Assembly: GCA_964477295.1 (NCBI GenBank)
Contig: CAYZEZ010000021.1
Coordinates: forward strand, 1-27,328
DNA: 27,328 bases
Source: CAYZEZ01 sp964477295
GTDB taxonomy: Bacteria; Bacteroidota; Bacteroidia; Bacteroidales; SM23-62
Direction of reading: 5' to 3'
Notes under the pieces: model-generated
What the model was told of the DNA's origin: nothing
The model's input: only the letters and a program-made list of their open reading frames with translations
The model's database searches: none
Part shown: piece after piece, positions 1 through 7,983 of the stretch
How positions within the stretch are numbered: position 1 is the stretch's first letter
Layout of the letters: every line of letters starts with the position of its first letter
Made by a program: the position numbers and the translations under genes

Positions 1-42
1 TTAAAACTGTAAAACAACTAAGTCATTGAATATTAATGTTAT

Positions 43-77
43 AACTAGCAACTAGTACCCAGTATCTGGCAACTTGA
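43..77. repeat. Degenerate heptamer tandem repeat
   Basis: Five consecutive 7-bp units follow the pattern AACTAGC, AACTAGT, then diverged copies (ACCCAGT, ATCTGGC, AACTTGA). The same unit recurs at 5260-5280, where it contains the stop codon of a sulfatase. It lies upstream of the first gene's promoters and overlaps no obvious coding sequence. Its function is unknown. Confidence 0.6.
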
Positions 78-121
78 ATTATAAAGTACCATTTCATTGT
101 AAAATTAACATGTTTCTGAAA

Positions 122-152
122 TTTGATAAATTAGTACGGCCCTCTACATTTG
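122..152 (+). promoter_or_regulatory. Bacteroidota-type promoter P1 for the Gfo/Idh gene
   Basis: TTTG at 122-125, a 19-bp spacer, then TACATTTG at 145-152. This is an exact match to the Bacteroidota housekeeping consensus TTTG-N19-TAnnTTTG. Transcription would start near 160, leaving a leader of roughly 90 bases before the ATG at 252. Confidence 0.6.
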
Positions 153-179
153 ATTAAATGCTAAATTTTATTACTTTTA
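149..179 (+). promoter_or_regulatory. Second, overlapping promoter P2
   Basis: The last four bases of the P1 -7 box (TTTG, 149-152) can act as a -33 box for TACTTTTA at 172-179 with another 19-bp spacer. This -7 box differs from TAnnTTTG only at the last base. The two promoters would be nested 27 bp apart. This is a weaker match than P1. Confidence 0.35.
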
Positions 180-251
180 TTGATCCTCGGGATTTAATTA
201 TTCAAACTATCTGTCTAACAGTTAACTAAGCATAATTTCTATCTAACCAAA

Positions 252-1757
252 ATGTCTATTATTATGGAAAAGAACAAAAAATCGAAAGGAGCAACCCAAT
301 TTTCCCGTCGCACTTTTATAGCAACAACAACAACTGCCGCTGCCGGATTCACAATTGTGCCAAGTAAAGTCGTCAGCGGACTTGGATATACAGCTCCCAG
401 TGATAAGCTGAATATTGCCGGTGTGGGAATAGGCGGACGTGGCGGCGGAGTCATCAAAGAGTTAAGGAGCGAAAATATAGTGGCTCTCTGCGATGTCGAC
501 TGGAAATATGCATCAGGAATTTTTGGAGAATTTCCCGATGCGAAAAAATATTGGGACTGGAGAATAATGCTGGATGAGATGAAAGACAGTATCGATGCTG
601 TTGTTGTGGGGACACCAGATCATTCACATGCCATAGTTTCGATTAATGCCATGAAACTTGGCAAGCATGTTTATTGTGAAAAACCTTTGACCCATTCTGT
701 TTGGGAATCCAGGCAAATGACAAAGATTGCCAAAGAATATAAAGTGGCTACCCAGATGGGTAACCAGGGAAATTCCGGAGAAGGCATCAGGCAGTTTTGT
801 GAGTGGTTCTGGGATGGTGCCATCGGTGAAGTGGTTGAAGCCCATGCCTGGACCAACAGACCCATCTGGCCACAGGGACTCATGAGGCCCAAAATAGGAC
901 AATGGCCCCCCGATACGCTCAATTGGGATTTGTTTATCGGCCCGGCTAAAATGAAACCGTATCATTCCATTCTTCACCCCTGGAACTGGCGTGGATGGTG
1001 GGACTATGGTACCGGTGCACTGGGCGATATGGCATGTCATGTCATGGATCCTATATTCAAGGCACTGAAATTAGAATACCCGACCAAGGTACAGGCGAGT
1101 TCAACCCAGGTTAATACCGAATCTGCTCCAGTTGCTGAAGTTGTGCATTTCACCTTCCCGGAAAGACCCAAATATAAGAGTGTAAAAATGCCTGAGGTTA
1201 AAGTATCGTGGTGGGATGGGGGATTTTTACCTCCGCGGCCGGCTGATCACCCGGTTGGTGAACTCCTTGGCAGGGACTGGAATGGCGGTGTCTTATTGAT
1301 TGGAACAAAAGGGAAACTATTATGTGGATGCTATGGCAAGGATCCGTACCTTCTTCCTTTATCCTATGACAAGTCTTATAAAAGGCCGGCTGAGTACATC
1401 CCAAGGATTGACCTGGGACATCAAATGGATTGGGTAAGGGCGTGTAAGGAAAGTCCGGAAAACAGGACCGAAGCCAGCTCAAATTTTAGATATTCAGGAC
1501 CACTGAATGAAATGGTCGTTATGGGTGTTCTTGCAGTAAGACTCCAGGACCTGCAGCGTGAATTGCAATGGGATGGGAAGAACATGGAGTTCACAAATAT
1601 TGGAGATTCCGATACCGTAAAGATTATTACATCCGATGATTTTGATGTTATTGACGGCCACCCGCATTTCGACACAAAGTATACCGAGCCGACGAATGCC
1701 AGGGAGTTTGCTTCCGAACTAATCAAGCACACCTATCGCAAAGGCTGGACATTATAA
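252..1757 (+). CDS. Tat-exported Gfo/Idh/MocA family oxidoreductase
   Basis: NAD(P)-dependent sugar or cyclitol dehydrogenase-like protein, probably periplasmic. The N-terminus has a twin-arginine signal: SRRTF at residues 18-22, a short Ala/Thr-rich hydrophobic stretch and a probable cleavage near residue 43. The Rossmann fold follows with the GVGIGGRGGG nucleotide loop (57-66), and the family signature CEKPL (142-146) supplies the usual catalytic-region Lys. A second domain carries conserved His and Trp residues (for example MACHVMDP). The 501-residue length is normal for the Bacteroidota secreted subfamily, often annotated glycosyl hydrolase 109-like or Oxidored_nitro. The start could also be the ATG at 264; both precede the Tat motif. 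It stands alone between its own promoters and a terminator, upstream of the sulfatase cluster, which suggests a role in oxidising a released sugar. The exact substrate cannot be read from the sequence. Confidence 0.88.
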   Translation: MSIIMEKNKKSKGATQFSRRTFIATTTTAAAGFTIVPSKVVSGLGYTAPSDKLNIAGVGIGGRGGGVIKELRSENIVALCDVDWKYASGIFGEFPDAKKYWDWRIMLDEMKDSIDAVVVGTPDHSHAIVSINAMKLGKHVYCEKPLTHSVWESRQMTKIAKEYKVATQMGNQGNSGEGIRQFCEWFWDGAIGEVVEAHAWTNRPIWPQGLMRPKIGQWPPDTLNWDLFIGPAKMKPYHSILHPWNWRGWWDYGTGALGDMACHVMDPIFKALKLEYPTKVQASSTQVNTESAPVAEVVHFTFPERPKYKSVKMPEVKVSWWDGGFLPPRPADHPVGELLGRDWNGGVLLIGTKGKLLCGCYGKDPYLLPLSYDKSYKRPAEYIPRIDLGHQMDWVRACKESPENRTEASSNFRYSGPLNEMVVMGVLAVRLQDLQRELQWDGKNMEFTNIGDSDTVKIITSDDFDVIDGHPHFDTKYTEPTNAREFASELIKHTYRKGWTL

Positions 1758-1781
1758 GTCAGGCTAATTGTAAAATAAATC

Positions 1782-1813
1782 AGGCTGCCTCACTCAATGG
1801 GCAGCCTTTTTTT
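1782..1813 (+). terminator. Rho-independent terminator after the Gfo/Idh gene
   Basis: The 8-bp perfect stem AGGCTGCC (1782-1789) and GGCAGCCT (1800-1807) has a 10-base loop and runs into a T7 tract (1807-1813). It begins 25 bp after the stop codon and separates this gene from the sulfatase run. Confidence 0.9.
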
Positions 1814-1873
1814 ATATTCAGGTACACTGTCCCCGGCAACCTGTATTTTATTACGACAGTAGACCAAATATTT

Positions 1874-2380
1874 ATGGAACGAAACCTATTCGTATACGGC
1901 CTGTTCTTACTAATTATTTTTTCCTGCAATAAACCAGGAATGGGATACCGTAGAGATATGCCAAACATCCTGCTGATTATGACCGATGACCAGGGTTTTA
2001 ATAATTCACTGGTACACAAAGGAGCAGGGATCGGCCAGCCTGGTGATCATTTTGAAAATTTTATACGCCCAGACAGCAGCTACTTCAATCCAACCCTGAT
2101 AAAGAATAGTCTCGCTGTTAAAACGAAAGGATTTTGTTCAGATGTATATACAGATGCAGCGGTTGAATTTTTAGAAAGAACAACCAGAGATGGATCGCCT
2201 TTCTTTCTCTACCTGCCATTTAATGCACCACATGTTCCGTTACAGGTACCTGGTGAATACCTGGAAATATACTCTGGCCTGAACATAGATCCGGAAGCAT
2301 TTCCCGATGTGGGTGAATATCCTGAAATGACATCCCGGCATTATGATGAGGCAAAACGGGTTTATGCCATGATGTTGTAG
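1874..2380 (+). pseudogene. Formylglycine sulfatase remnant with active-site segment deleted
   Basis: The product opens as a type I (S1) sulfatase lipoprotein: lipobox IFSC, then PNILLIMTDDQGF with the metal-binding Asp pair. It then jumps straight to a segment (HKGAGIGQ, then KGFCSDVYTDAAVEF and FFLYLPFNAPHVPLQVP) that in full-length family members lies about 110 residues later, after the CxPSR/CxPTR motif and GKWHLG. The catalytic Cys/Ser, its Arg and the Lys/His motif are all absent, with the frame kept. The 3' part is also lost: the frame ends at VYAMML, before the expected SDNG metal motif and C-terminal domain. It has 168 codons against roughly 450-500 in intact relatives, and two intact sulfatases follow. 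It should be catalytically dead as a sulfatase. Confidence 0.85.
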
Positions 2381-2411
2381 ATTTGTATATTGAAAACATG
2401 AATTTAACCTT

Positions 2412-2439
2412 GAGCGAAGAACGATAAACGATGAACAAA
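2412..2439. repeat. Degenerate heptamer repeat between sulfatase remnant and sulfatase
   Basis: Four 7-bp units (GAGCGAA, GAACGAT, AAACGAT, GAACAAA) lie in the short gap just before the ATG of the next gene at 2451. The unit differs from the AACTAGT family at 43-77 and 5260-5280 but has the same period. Confidence 0.5.
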
Positions 2440-2450
2440 ATAGTAAAGTT

Positions 2451-3872
2451 ATGAGAACAATCAACATGATTTTTGTGGTCATCCTGGTGATCGCTGTTGC
2501 CGGATGCTCTTCCGGGCAATCAAAAAAAAACAAGGCCCGTGCCGATAATGAAAAACCCAATGTAGTTATTATCTATTGCGATGACCTGGGTTATGGTGAT
2601 GTGGGATGCTTTGGTGCAGAAGATATCCATACTCCCAACATTGACCGGATGGCTGAAGATGGGATTAAATTCACCGAGTTTTATTCTGCATCACCTGTAT
2701 GCAGCCCTTCCAGAGCTGCCTTGCTCACCGGGAGAATGCCGCAGCGTATGGGAATAAATGGTGTTTTCTTCCCGGAGAGTTATACCGGAATGCCCCTTAA
2801 AGAAATAACCATTACAAACCTGTTAAAGGAACAAGGATACACTACCGGGATAGTTGGGAAATGGCATCTCGGTCACAGGGAAAAATTTTTACCCCTGCAA
2901 AGAGGATTCGATGAGTATTTCGGGATCCCTTACAGCAACGATATGCAGAGTGTGGTCTACCTGCGTGGTAATGAGGTAGTTGATTTTCATGTTGACCAGA
3001 GCCTGACCACACAAACTTACACCCGGGAAGCAACTACATTCATAAAGAATCATAAAGATGAGCCTTTCTTTTTATACCTGGCACATAACATGCCGCATGT
3101 GCCGATATACGCTTCGGAGGATTTCCTGGGAACTTCAGGCAGGGGGCTCTTTGGTGATGTGGTCCAGGAAATTGATTGGAGTGTCGGTCAGGTGATCACA
3201 ACATTGGAAAACCTGCAGCTGCTTGATAAAACTTTAGTCATCTTTTCAAGTGATAACGGACCATGGCTGGTTATGGAAGACTATGGTGGTTTAGCGGGCA
3301 TACTGAGGGAAGGGAAGCAATATACCTTTGAGGGTGGACAGCGGGTTCCGGCCATAGCCATGTGGCCCGGGAAGATCCCGGCCGGTCAGGTGTACGATGA
3401 TATGGCCGTGATGATGGACTGGTTTCCAACCATTGCCAAAATTACGGGCGCATCGGTCCCCGACGACCGCCCCTATGATGGGACAGACATAAGTAAAGTG
3501 CTTTTTGGAGAAGCAAGAAGAGAGGGTCCGGGCTTTCTCTATTTCGATCTTGCCGAATTGCAGGGTTACCGTGAGGGTGACTGGAAGGTTAAACTGCCTT
3601 TCAAAGGATACCATGGTTCCCGTGGTAAAAAGGGTGTTGCCCCGCATGATATGTATTTATTTAACCTGAAGGATGATCCGGGAGAAACCATCAACCTGGC
3701 GAAGGCCATGCCTGATCAGCTGGAAAAGATGCTCCATAAAATGGATAGCGCCAGGGACGCCATGGGCGACCTGCCACCCTCCCTCGTGATCATGACCGGT
3801 AATGATAACAGCCACTATGAACATCTGAGGGAAATTCATGGTGATGAGAAGTACTGGTACACGGATTGGTAG
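2451..3872 (+). CDS. Type I (formylglycine) sulfatase, lipoprotein
   Basis: Hydrolyses a sulfate ester, probably on a glycan. A lipoprotein signal peptide ends in AVAGC (Cys19), so it is likely membrane-anchored in the periplasm or at the surface. The metal site begins at Asp44-Asp45 in CDDLGYGD. The CSPSR motif at 84-88 makes Cys84 the residue converted to formylglycine, followed by the expected ALLTGR. GKWHLGH (136-142), HNMPHVPIY and SDNGPW (Asp268-Asn269) supply the remaining active-site residues. At 473 residues it is full length, of the arylsulfatase A/GALNS-like branch. Maturation needs a formylglycine-generating or anSME enzyme, which is not in the window. It precedes the next sulfatase by 28 bp, so the two are probably cotranscribed. 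The subfamily and the sugar position cut cannot be assigned by eye. Confidence 0.93.
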   Translation: MRTINMIFVVILVIAVAGCSSGQSKKNKARADNEKPNVVIIYCDDLGYGDVGCFGAEDIHTPNIDRMAEDGIKFTEFYSASPVCSPSRAALLTGRMPQRMGINGVFFPESYTGMPLKEITITNLLKEQGYTTGIVGKWHLGHREKFLPLQRGFDEYFGIPYSNDMQSVVYLRGNEVVDFHVDQSLTTQTYTREATTFIKNHKDEPFFLYLAHNMPHVPIYASEDFLGTSGRGLFGDVVQEIDWSVGQVITTLENLQLLDKTLVIFSSDNGPWLVMEDYGGLAGILREGKQYTFEGGQRVPAIAMWPGKIPAGQVYDDMAVMMDWFPTIAKITGASVPDDRPYDGTDISKVLFGEARREGPGFLYFDLAELQGYREGDWKVKLPFKGYHGSRGKKGVAPHDMYLFNLKDDPGETINLAKAMPDQLEKMLHKMDSARDAMGDLPPSLVIMTGNDNSHYEHLREIHGDEKYWYTDW

Positions 3873-3881
3873 AAGGGAGAA

Positions 3882-3909
3882 ATGACCAAAATGAGCTAAA
3901 ATGACTAGA
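3882..3909. repeat. ATGACTAAA-type 9-bp tandem repeat at a start codon
   Basis: The units ATGACCAAA, ATGAGCTAAA and ATGACTAGA run through the intergenic gap, and the last one forms the first three codons of the next sulfatase. The same unit begins the ZnuA-type gene at 13134, on the other strand. Confidence 0.55.
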
Positions 3910-5265
3910 ATTTGGATTTGGGTTATAGCCTTTGTAATGTGCGGATGTTCGGTTTTTACCTGGTCGCCCAAACCTAATATTGTATTTATCCTGGCAGACG
4001 ACCTGGGCTGGTCGCAACTGGGATGCTACGGCAGTTCTTTCTATGAAACACCCAATATTGATAAATTGGCCGCTGGAGGTATGCTGTTTACCAATGCATA
4101 TGCTGCCTGTGCAGTCTGTTCGCCCACCAGGGCATCCATTATGACAGGCAAGTATCCCGCACGGCTTCACCTGACCGATTTTATAAAAGGGAATACTCGG
4201 ACCGATTATCCGCTCACTGAACCTGAATGGCAGAAATACCTCCCCCTCGAAGAAGTGACCATTGGAGAGGTTTTTAAAGAAGCCGGATACAGGACTGCTA
4301 TTTTCGGCAAATGGCACCTGAGTCAGAATAAAAAACCACCTGAAAGCCTGCCTTACAATCCTGATAAACAGGGATTTGATGAGTATTTAGTAACCTATAA
4401 ACCCTCACCTGAAACCAATCCTGAGAAAGATGCCCATAATGTGGATTCAATTACCAATGCAGCTATACGGTTTATATCAAAGAATCGAAAGGATCCTTTT
4501 TTCCTGGTGGTATCGCATAATACTATCCATGATCCGCTCATGGAGAAAGAGGCCATCATAAATGAATATCGGAGTAAATATGGAGCAGGAGAAAAGGAAA
4601 ACAACCCGGTGATCGGGGCCATGATTGAAAGATTGGATCGAAGCGTTGGCCGTATTATGGATGAAATTGAAAAGCAGGATATCCTTACCAATACTGTTGT
4701 CGTATTTTTTTCTGATAACGGCGGAAAGGATGCGTATGCGTTGCAGACACCGCTGAGAAGAGGAAAAGGGTGGTTATATGAAGGGGGGATACGTGTTCCC
4801 CTCATTGTTAGCTGGCCTGGAAAAATTAATACCGGATCCAGGACCAGTGCCATGGTCGGATCGATTGATCTTTTGCCAACCCTGGCAGATCTGGTTTCCA
4901 TCCCTTCAATTCCTGAAAAAATAGACGGTAAAAGCTTTAAATCGGTCCTTTTAAAAGGGAACAAAAACTTCAGAGATGAATTATACTGGCATTATCCACA
5001 TTACTACAGTGGTTCAGGCATGGTCCCCGGGGCAGCAATTATTCATGAGAATTATAAATTGATCGAGTGGTATGAAAAATCCCTTACCAGGCAACCAGGG
5101 GCCTTTGAATTATACAACCTGGATACAGATATATCAGAAACTTTGAACCTGGCAGATTCAATGCCAGAGAAGGTGGAAGAATTACGGTATATGTTGGAAT
5201 ACTGGCGGTTTGAAGTAGGAGCCCAGATGCCAGTTGTCAATCCAGATTTTACACCTCGTAACTAG
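3901..5265 (+). CDS. Type I (formylglycine) sulfatase, lipoprotein
   Basis: A second intact sulfatase, clearly different from its neighbour. A short signal ends in the lipobox VMCGC (Cys16). The metal-binding pair is Asp33-Asp34 in ADDLGW, and the CSPTR motif (73-77) gives Cys73 as the formylglycine precursor, followed by ASIMTGKYPAR. GKWHLS, SHNTIHDP and SDNGGKDAY provide the conserved Lys/His and metal ligands. The stretch LPLEEVTIGEVFKEAGY is typical of arylsulfatase A-like enzymes from marine bacteria. Length is 454 residues, complete. Its first codons come from a 9-bp repeat, and its stop codon lies inside a 7-bp repeat (5260-5280). The next gene starts 21 bp later, consistent with one operon. 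With the neighbouring sulfatase it suggests a substrate sulfated at more than one position. Confidence 0.93.
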   Translation: MTRIWIWVIAFVMCGCSVFTWSPKPNIVFILADDLGWSQLGCYGSSFYETPNIDKLAAGGMLFTNAYAACAVCSPTRASIMTGKYPARLHLTDFIKGNTRTDYPLTEPEWQKYLPLEEVTIGEVFKEAGYRTAIFGKWHLSQNKKPPESLPYNPDKQGFDEYLVTYKPSPETNPEKDAHNVDSITNAAIRFISKNRKDPFFLVVSHNTIHDPLMEKEAIINEYRSKYGAGEKENNPVIGAMIERLDRSVGRIMDEIEKQDILTNTVVVFFSDNGGKDAYALQTPLRRGKGWLYEGGIRVPLIVSWPGKINTGSRTSAMVGSIDLLPTLADLVSIPSIPEKIDGKSFKSVLLKGNKNFRDELYWHYPHYYSGSGMVPGAAIIHENYKLIEWYEKSLTRQPGAFELYNLDTDISETLNLADSMPEKVEELRYMLEYWRFEVGAQMPVVNPDFTPRN

Positions 5266-5280
5266 TAACCAGCACCTCTT
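5260..5280. repeat. Heptamer repeat overlapping a sulfatase stop codon
   Basis: Three 7-bp units (AACTAGT, AACCAGC, ACCTCTT) belong to the same family as the array at 43-77. The TAG of the upstream sulfatase (5263-5265) is supplied by the first unit, so the repeat sets the end of that protein. Confidence 0.5.
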
Positions 5281-5286
5281 TTAGAC

Positions 5287-6753
5287 ATGAAACAACTTTT
5301 ATTTGCATTCATCATTCCTTTTCTGATTGTATTCCATTCCTGCCAGGAGCCAAAATCTTCCCAAATACCCGGTTTGCACCTCCATTATCTGCTCTCAGGA
5401 GAAGCAACTGAGAACTCAGTCATCCTTCAGGCCAGGATGGGTAAATCGGATACACTGATCTTTGATAATATTGATGGTGCTGTTGGGTTCATTCGCTTCG
5501 AAGTGTCGGAAGGGGAAGATTTTAAAAAGACATTGTTTTATCCATGGCATCCAACCTATGTTAAAAATGATCTTATTGTAAAGGAATATATTACCGGATT
5601 GAAACCTGGCACACTCTATTACTACAGGTGCTGGTATGGTCTGGATACAAAACAATATATAATCTCTGAAGCAGGTATTTTTAAAACATTGCAGGGCAGA
5701 AATGGGACCGATCCCGTTAAAATGGTAATGGTTACAGGATCGAATTATTTCAAATTTAAAACCGGAGGAAAAGGTGGGGCCATTGGGGAGATTTTCCCGC
5801 CTGCGACCCCCGGTGAGTTGAAAAAGGGTTTCCCGGGTCATGTTGCAATCCTTGAACAGGCTCCTGATTACTGGATCGGTAACGGGGATAATGTGTACTA
5901 TGATCAGCCCGCTGATGAGGCAGCTGAAACGGTTGACGAAATGCGGGCCTTCTGGCACAGGCTGTATTCTATGCCGAGGTTTAAAGACCTTATCGTGAAT
6001 ACCGGTGCATACTGGTTGAAAGATGATCATGACTACCGATATGATGACTCAGATACAACAGACTATAGTAAAAAGGATCTCTACAGGCCGCTACCCACCC
6101 ATTCTGATGGTGTCAACACGTTCATTGAACAGGTCCCGGTCCCGGAAAAAACATACAGAACTTACAGAATAAATCAAACCCTGCAAATCTGGATGATGGA
6201 AGGCAGGGATTTCAGGAGTCCAAATATTACACCCGATGGCCCTGAAAAATCATTATGGGGGAAAGAGCAGCTGGCATGGCTGAAAGAAACACTCCTGGAG
6301 AGCGATGCACCCTATAAATTATTGATTTCTCCTACACCTATGATCGGTCCTGATGACAACTGGAAGATCGACAATCATTGCAACCTGAACGGCTTTAGAA
6401 ATGAAAGGGATCAATTTTTCGACTGGCTCGCGGAGCATCATCTGATCGGTTCAGGATTTTATGTTCTCTGCGGCGACCGTCACTGGCAGTATCATGCCGT
6501 GGATCCGTCCGGAGTTGAGGAGTTCAGCTGCGGCGCTCTGGTCGATGCCAATTCGAGGTATGGCAGGGTGCCGGGAGATCCCAATTCTACCGATCCGGAT
6601 GGACTGATACGTCAACCCTATCTGCAGGATAAACCATCAGGCGGGTTTTTACTTTTTGAATCCGGCCTTACAGCGGATTCAAAACCTTATCTTATCTTTC
6701 GATATTTCGATGAAACAGGAATACAGCTTTATGAAGTAAATAAACAGAGATAA
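5287..6753 (+). CDS. PhoD-like metallophosphoesterase lipoprotein
   Basis: Predicted alkaline phosphatase D-like phosphodiesterase or phosphatase using a Ca/Fe-type metal centre. The signal peptide ends at a lipobox (VFHSC), so the protein is exported and lipid-anchored. An N-terminal fibronectin-like segment (ILQARMGKSD to TLYYYRCWYG, about residues 45-120) matches the PhoD N-domain. The phosphatase core shows GNGDNVYYD (about 198-206), KDDHDYRYDD (about 244-253) and GDRHWQYH (about 396-403), the metal-binding Asp/Asn/His pattern of the family. Length 488 is normal. It sits directly after two sulfatases and two bases before a dehydrogenase gene, so it is probably in the same transcript. Its role may be removing phosphate groups or acting as a broader esterase on the same glycan. 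The substrate is not visible from the sequence. Confidence 0.85.
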   Translation: MKQLLFAFIIPFLIVFHSCQEPKSSQIPGLHLHYLLSGEATENSVILQARMGKSDTLIFDNIDGAVGFIRFEVSEGEDFKKTLFYPWHPTYVKNDLIVKEYITGLKPGTLYYYRCWYGLDTKQYIISEAGIFKTLQGRNGTDPVKMVMVTGSNYFKFKTGGKGGAIGEIFPPATPGELKKGFPGHVAILEQAPDYWIGNGDNVYYDQPADEAAETVDEMRAFWHRLYSMPRFKDLIVNTGAYWLKDDHDYRYDDSDTTDYSKKDLYRPLPTHSDGVNTFIEQVPVPEKTYRTYRINQTLQIWMMEGRDFRSPNITPDGPEKSLWGKEQLAWLKETLLESDAPYKLLISPTPMIGPDDNWKIDNHCNLNGFRNERDQFFDWLAEHHLIGSGFYVLCGDRHWQYHAVDPSGVEEFSCGALVDANSRYGRVPGDPNSTDPDGLIRQPYLQDKPSGGFLLFESGLTADSKPYLIFRYFDETGIQLYEVNKQR

Positions 6754-6754
6754 T

Positions 6755-7801
6755 ATGTTTGCAGCAGTCTTAAATGAATACAATAAGATCACCTGGCAGG
6801 AAGTTGCTACTCCCGTACCCGGTGACAATGACGTCCTGATCAAGGTTACCTATGCAAGTATCTGCGGGACGGATGAACATATTTTTACAGGGGAATTTCA
6901 TCCCAGGACACAGCTTCCACTCATCCCGGGTCATGAATTTGTAGGTAACGTGACCGGGACTGGAAAAAATGTAAAAGGAATTAATACAGGCGATCAGGTC
7001 GTTGTTGATCCCATTATCTGGTGCGGAGAATGTGATGCCTGTCGGGCAGGACATTATCCTGCCTGCAGCTCGTTGAAGCTTATTGGCATTGACCTGAACG
7101 GTGGATTTGCAGAATGTATTTCAGTGCCGGAAAGTATGGTGCTTAAATTACCCGGAAATGTCCAGGGAAGGCATGCTGCCCTGATAGAACTTATATCCAT
7201 TGGATTTCACGCTTCCAACAGGGCTGCTGTGAAGCAACATGATAACATCGCCATCTGGGGCTGCGGCAAGGTGGGCAATGCCATCCTGCTTGCATCAAAG
7301 ATCAAATCCAGCGGGATTGTATTCCTGGTCGATATCCTGGAAGAAAGGTTGATTCGGGCAAAAAAAGCTTTCCCCGACATAATTACTGTTAATGCGTCCA
7401 GGAAAGATCCGGTGGAAGAGATCATGAAACAAACCAGGAACAGGGGTGTTGACATTGCCTATGAGGCCGTTGGCCATGCCCGGTTTGAAAAGGAAATCAT
7501 ACATCCGGTAAGGGGATGTATACAGGCCATCAGGGGCGGGGGAACTGTTTGCGTCCTGGGTTTATCTGACCAGCCGGCACCCCTTATTATGAAGGAATTG
7601 ATATGGAAGGAAGCAAAGATCATTGCCAGTCGAGTCAGCCATGGTGAGTTTAGTGAAACCATCGGTCACCTGAGGGATGGCAGCCTGGATCCGGAATATT
7701 TGATTACTTCGGTGATGCCCATGAAAGATGCTCAGAATGCTTTCGCATTGTTACAGGCAGAACCTGAAAACCATCTTAAAATATTACTTGAAATATTGTA
7801 A
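6755..7801 (+). CDS. Zinc-dependent medium-chain alcohol/sugar dehydrogenase
   Basis: Cytosolic MDR-family NAD(P)-dependent dehydrogenase of the sorbitol/threonine dehydrogenase type. Catalytic zinc ligands are Cys37 (SICGTDEH) and His60-Glu61 (GHE), with a further Glu near 145 (LIELISIG). Structural zinc is bound by four Cys at 90, 93, 96 and 104 (WCGECDACRAGHYPAC). The Rossmann domain carries the dinucleotide loop GCGKVGN near residues 169-175. Length 348 is typical. The ATG lies one base after the TAA of the PhoD-like gene, so translation is probably coupled. In this setting it most likely oxidises a sugar or sugar alcohol released by the sulfatase pathway. The nearest named functions would be L-idonate, sorbitol or galactitol dehydrogenase, which cannot be separated by eye. 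Confidence 0.9.
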   Translation: MFAAVLNEYNKITWQEVATPVPGDNDVLIKVTYASICGTDEHIFTGEFHPRTQLPLIPGHEFVGNVTGTGKNVKGINTGDQVVVDPIIWCGECDACRAGHYPACSSLKLIGIDLNGGFAECISVPESMVLKLPGNVQGRHAALIELISIGFHASNRAAVKQHDNIAIWGCGKVGNAILLASKIKSSGIVFLVDILEERLIRAKKAFPDIITVNASRKDPVEEIMKQTRNRGVDIAYEAVGHARFEKEIIHPVRGCIQAIRGGGTVCVLGLSDQPAPLIMKELIWKEAKIIASRVSHGEFSETIGHLRDGSLDPEYLITSVMPMKDAQNAFALLQAEPENHLKILLEIL

Positions 7802-7946
7802 ATTTTGTCCGGCTGGCCTTTTGCTTCTGTTTGCAGGGTGTAATCCAGATTAATTCAATACTGTAGAAACAGATCTTACTTCCTTGAACGGTACAACGTA
7901 TGAGGTGATTGATGCTATCCTGATCAGCACTGAACACATTTACTAA
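7788..7946 (+). pseudogene. Probable lipoprotein gene remnant
   Basis: A frame that could start at the TTG at 7788, overlapping the end of the dehydrogenase gene by 14 bases, reads as a lipoprotein signal peptide (KYCKFCPAGLLLLFAGC, then NPD). It is broken by TAA at 7851-7853, then continues open for 30 codons (FNTVETDLTSLNG onward) to TAA at 7944. It has the look of a small lipoprotein that followed the dehydrogenase in the operon and has decayed. No family is recognised. The reading rests only on the signal-peptide pattern and could be chance. Confidence 0.3.
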
Positions 7947-7961
7947 TGGCACTTTGTGCCA
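7947..7961. repeat. Short perfect inverted repeat between convergent genes
   Basis: TGGCAC (7947-7952), a TTT loop and GTGCCA (7956-7961) form a 6-bp hairpin in the gap between the dehydrogenase and the convergent T9SS fragment. No T-tract follows on either strand, so it is a poor intrinsic terminator. Confidence 0.4.
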
Positions 7962-7983
7962 AAATGCCACAATCCGGATAGGA

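Noticed and set aside
43..77. CRISPR-like array
   Set aside because: The units are 7 bp, contiguous and degenerate, with no spacers or cas genes nearby.
7947..7961. Sigma-54 promoter from TGGCAC
   Set aside because: The TTGC -12 element is not at the required spacing and no gene starts downstream on that strand; the hairpin explains the bases better.
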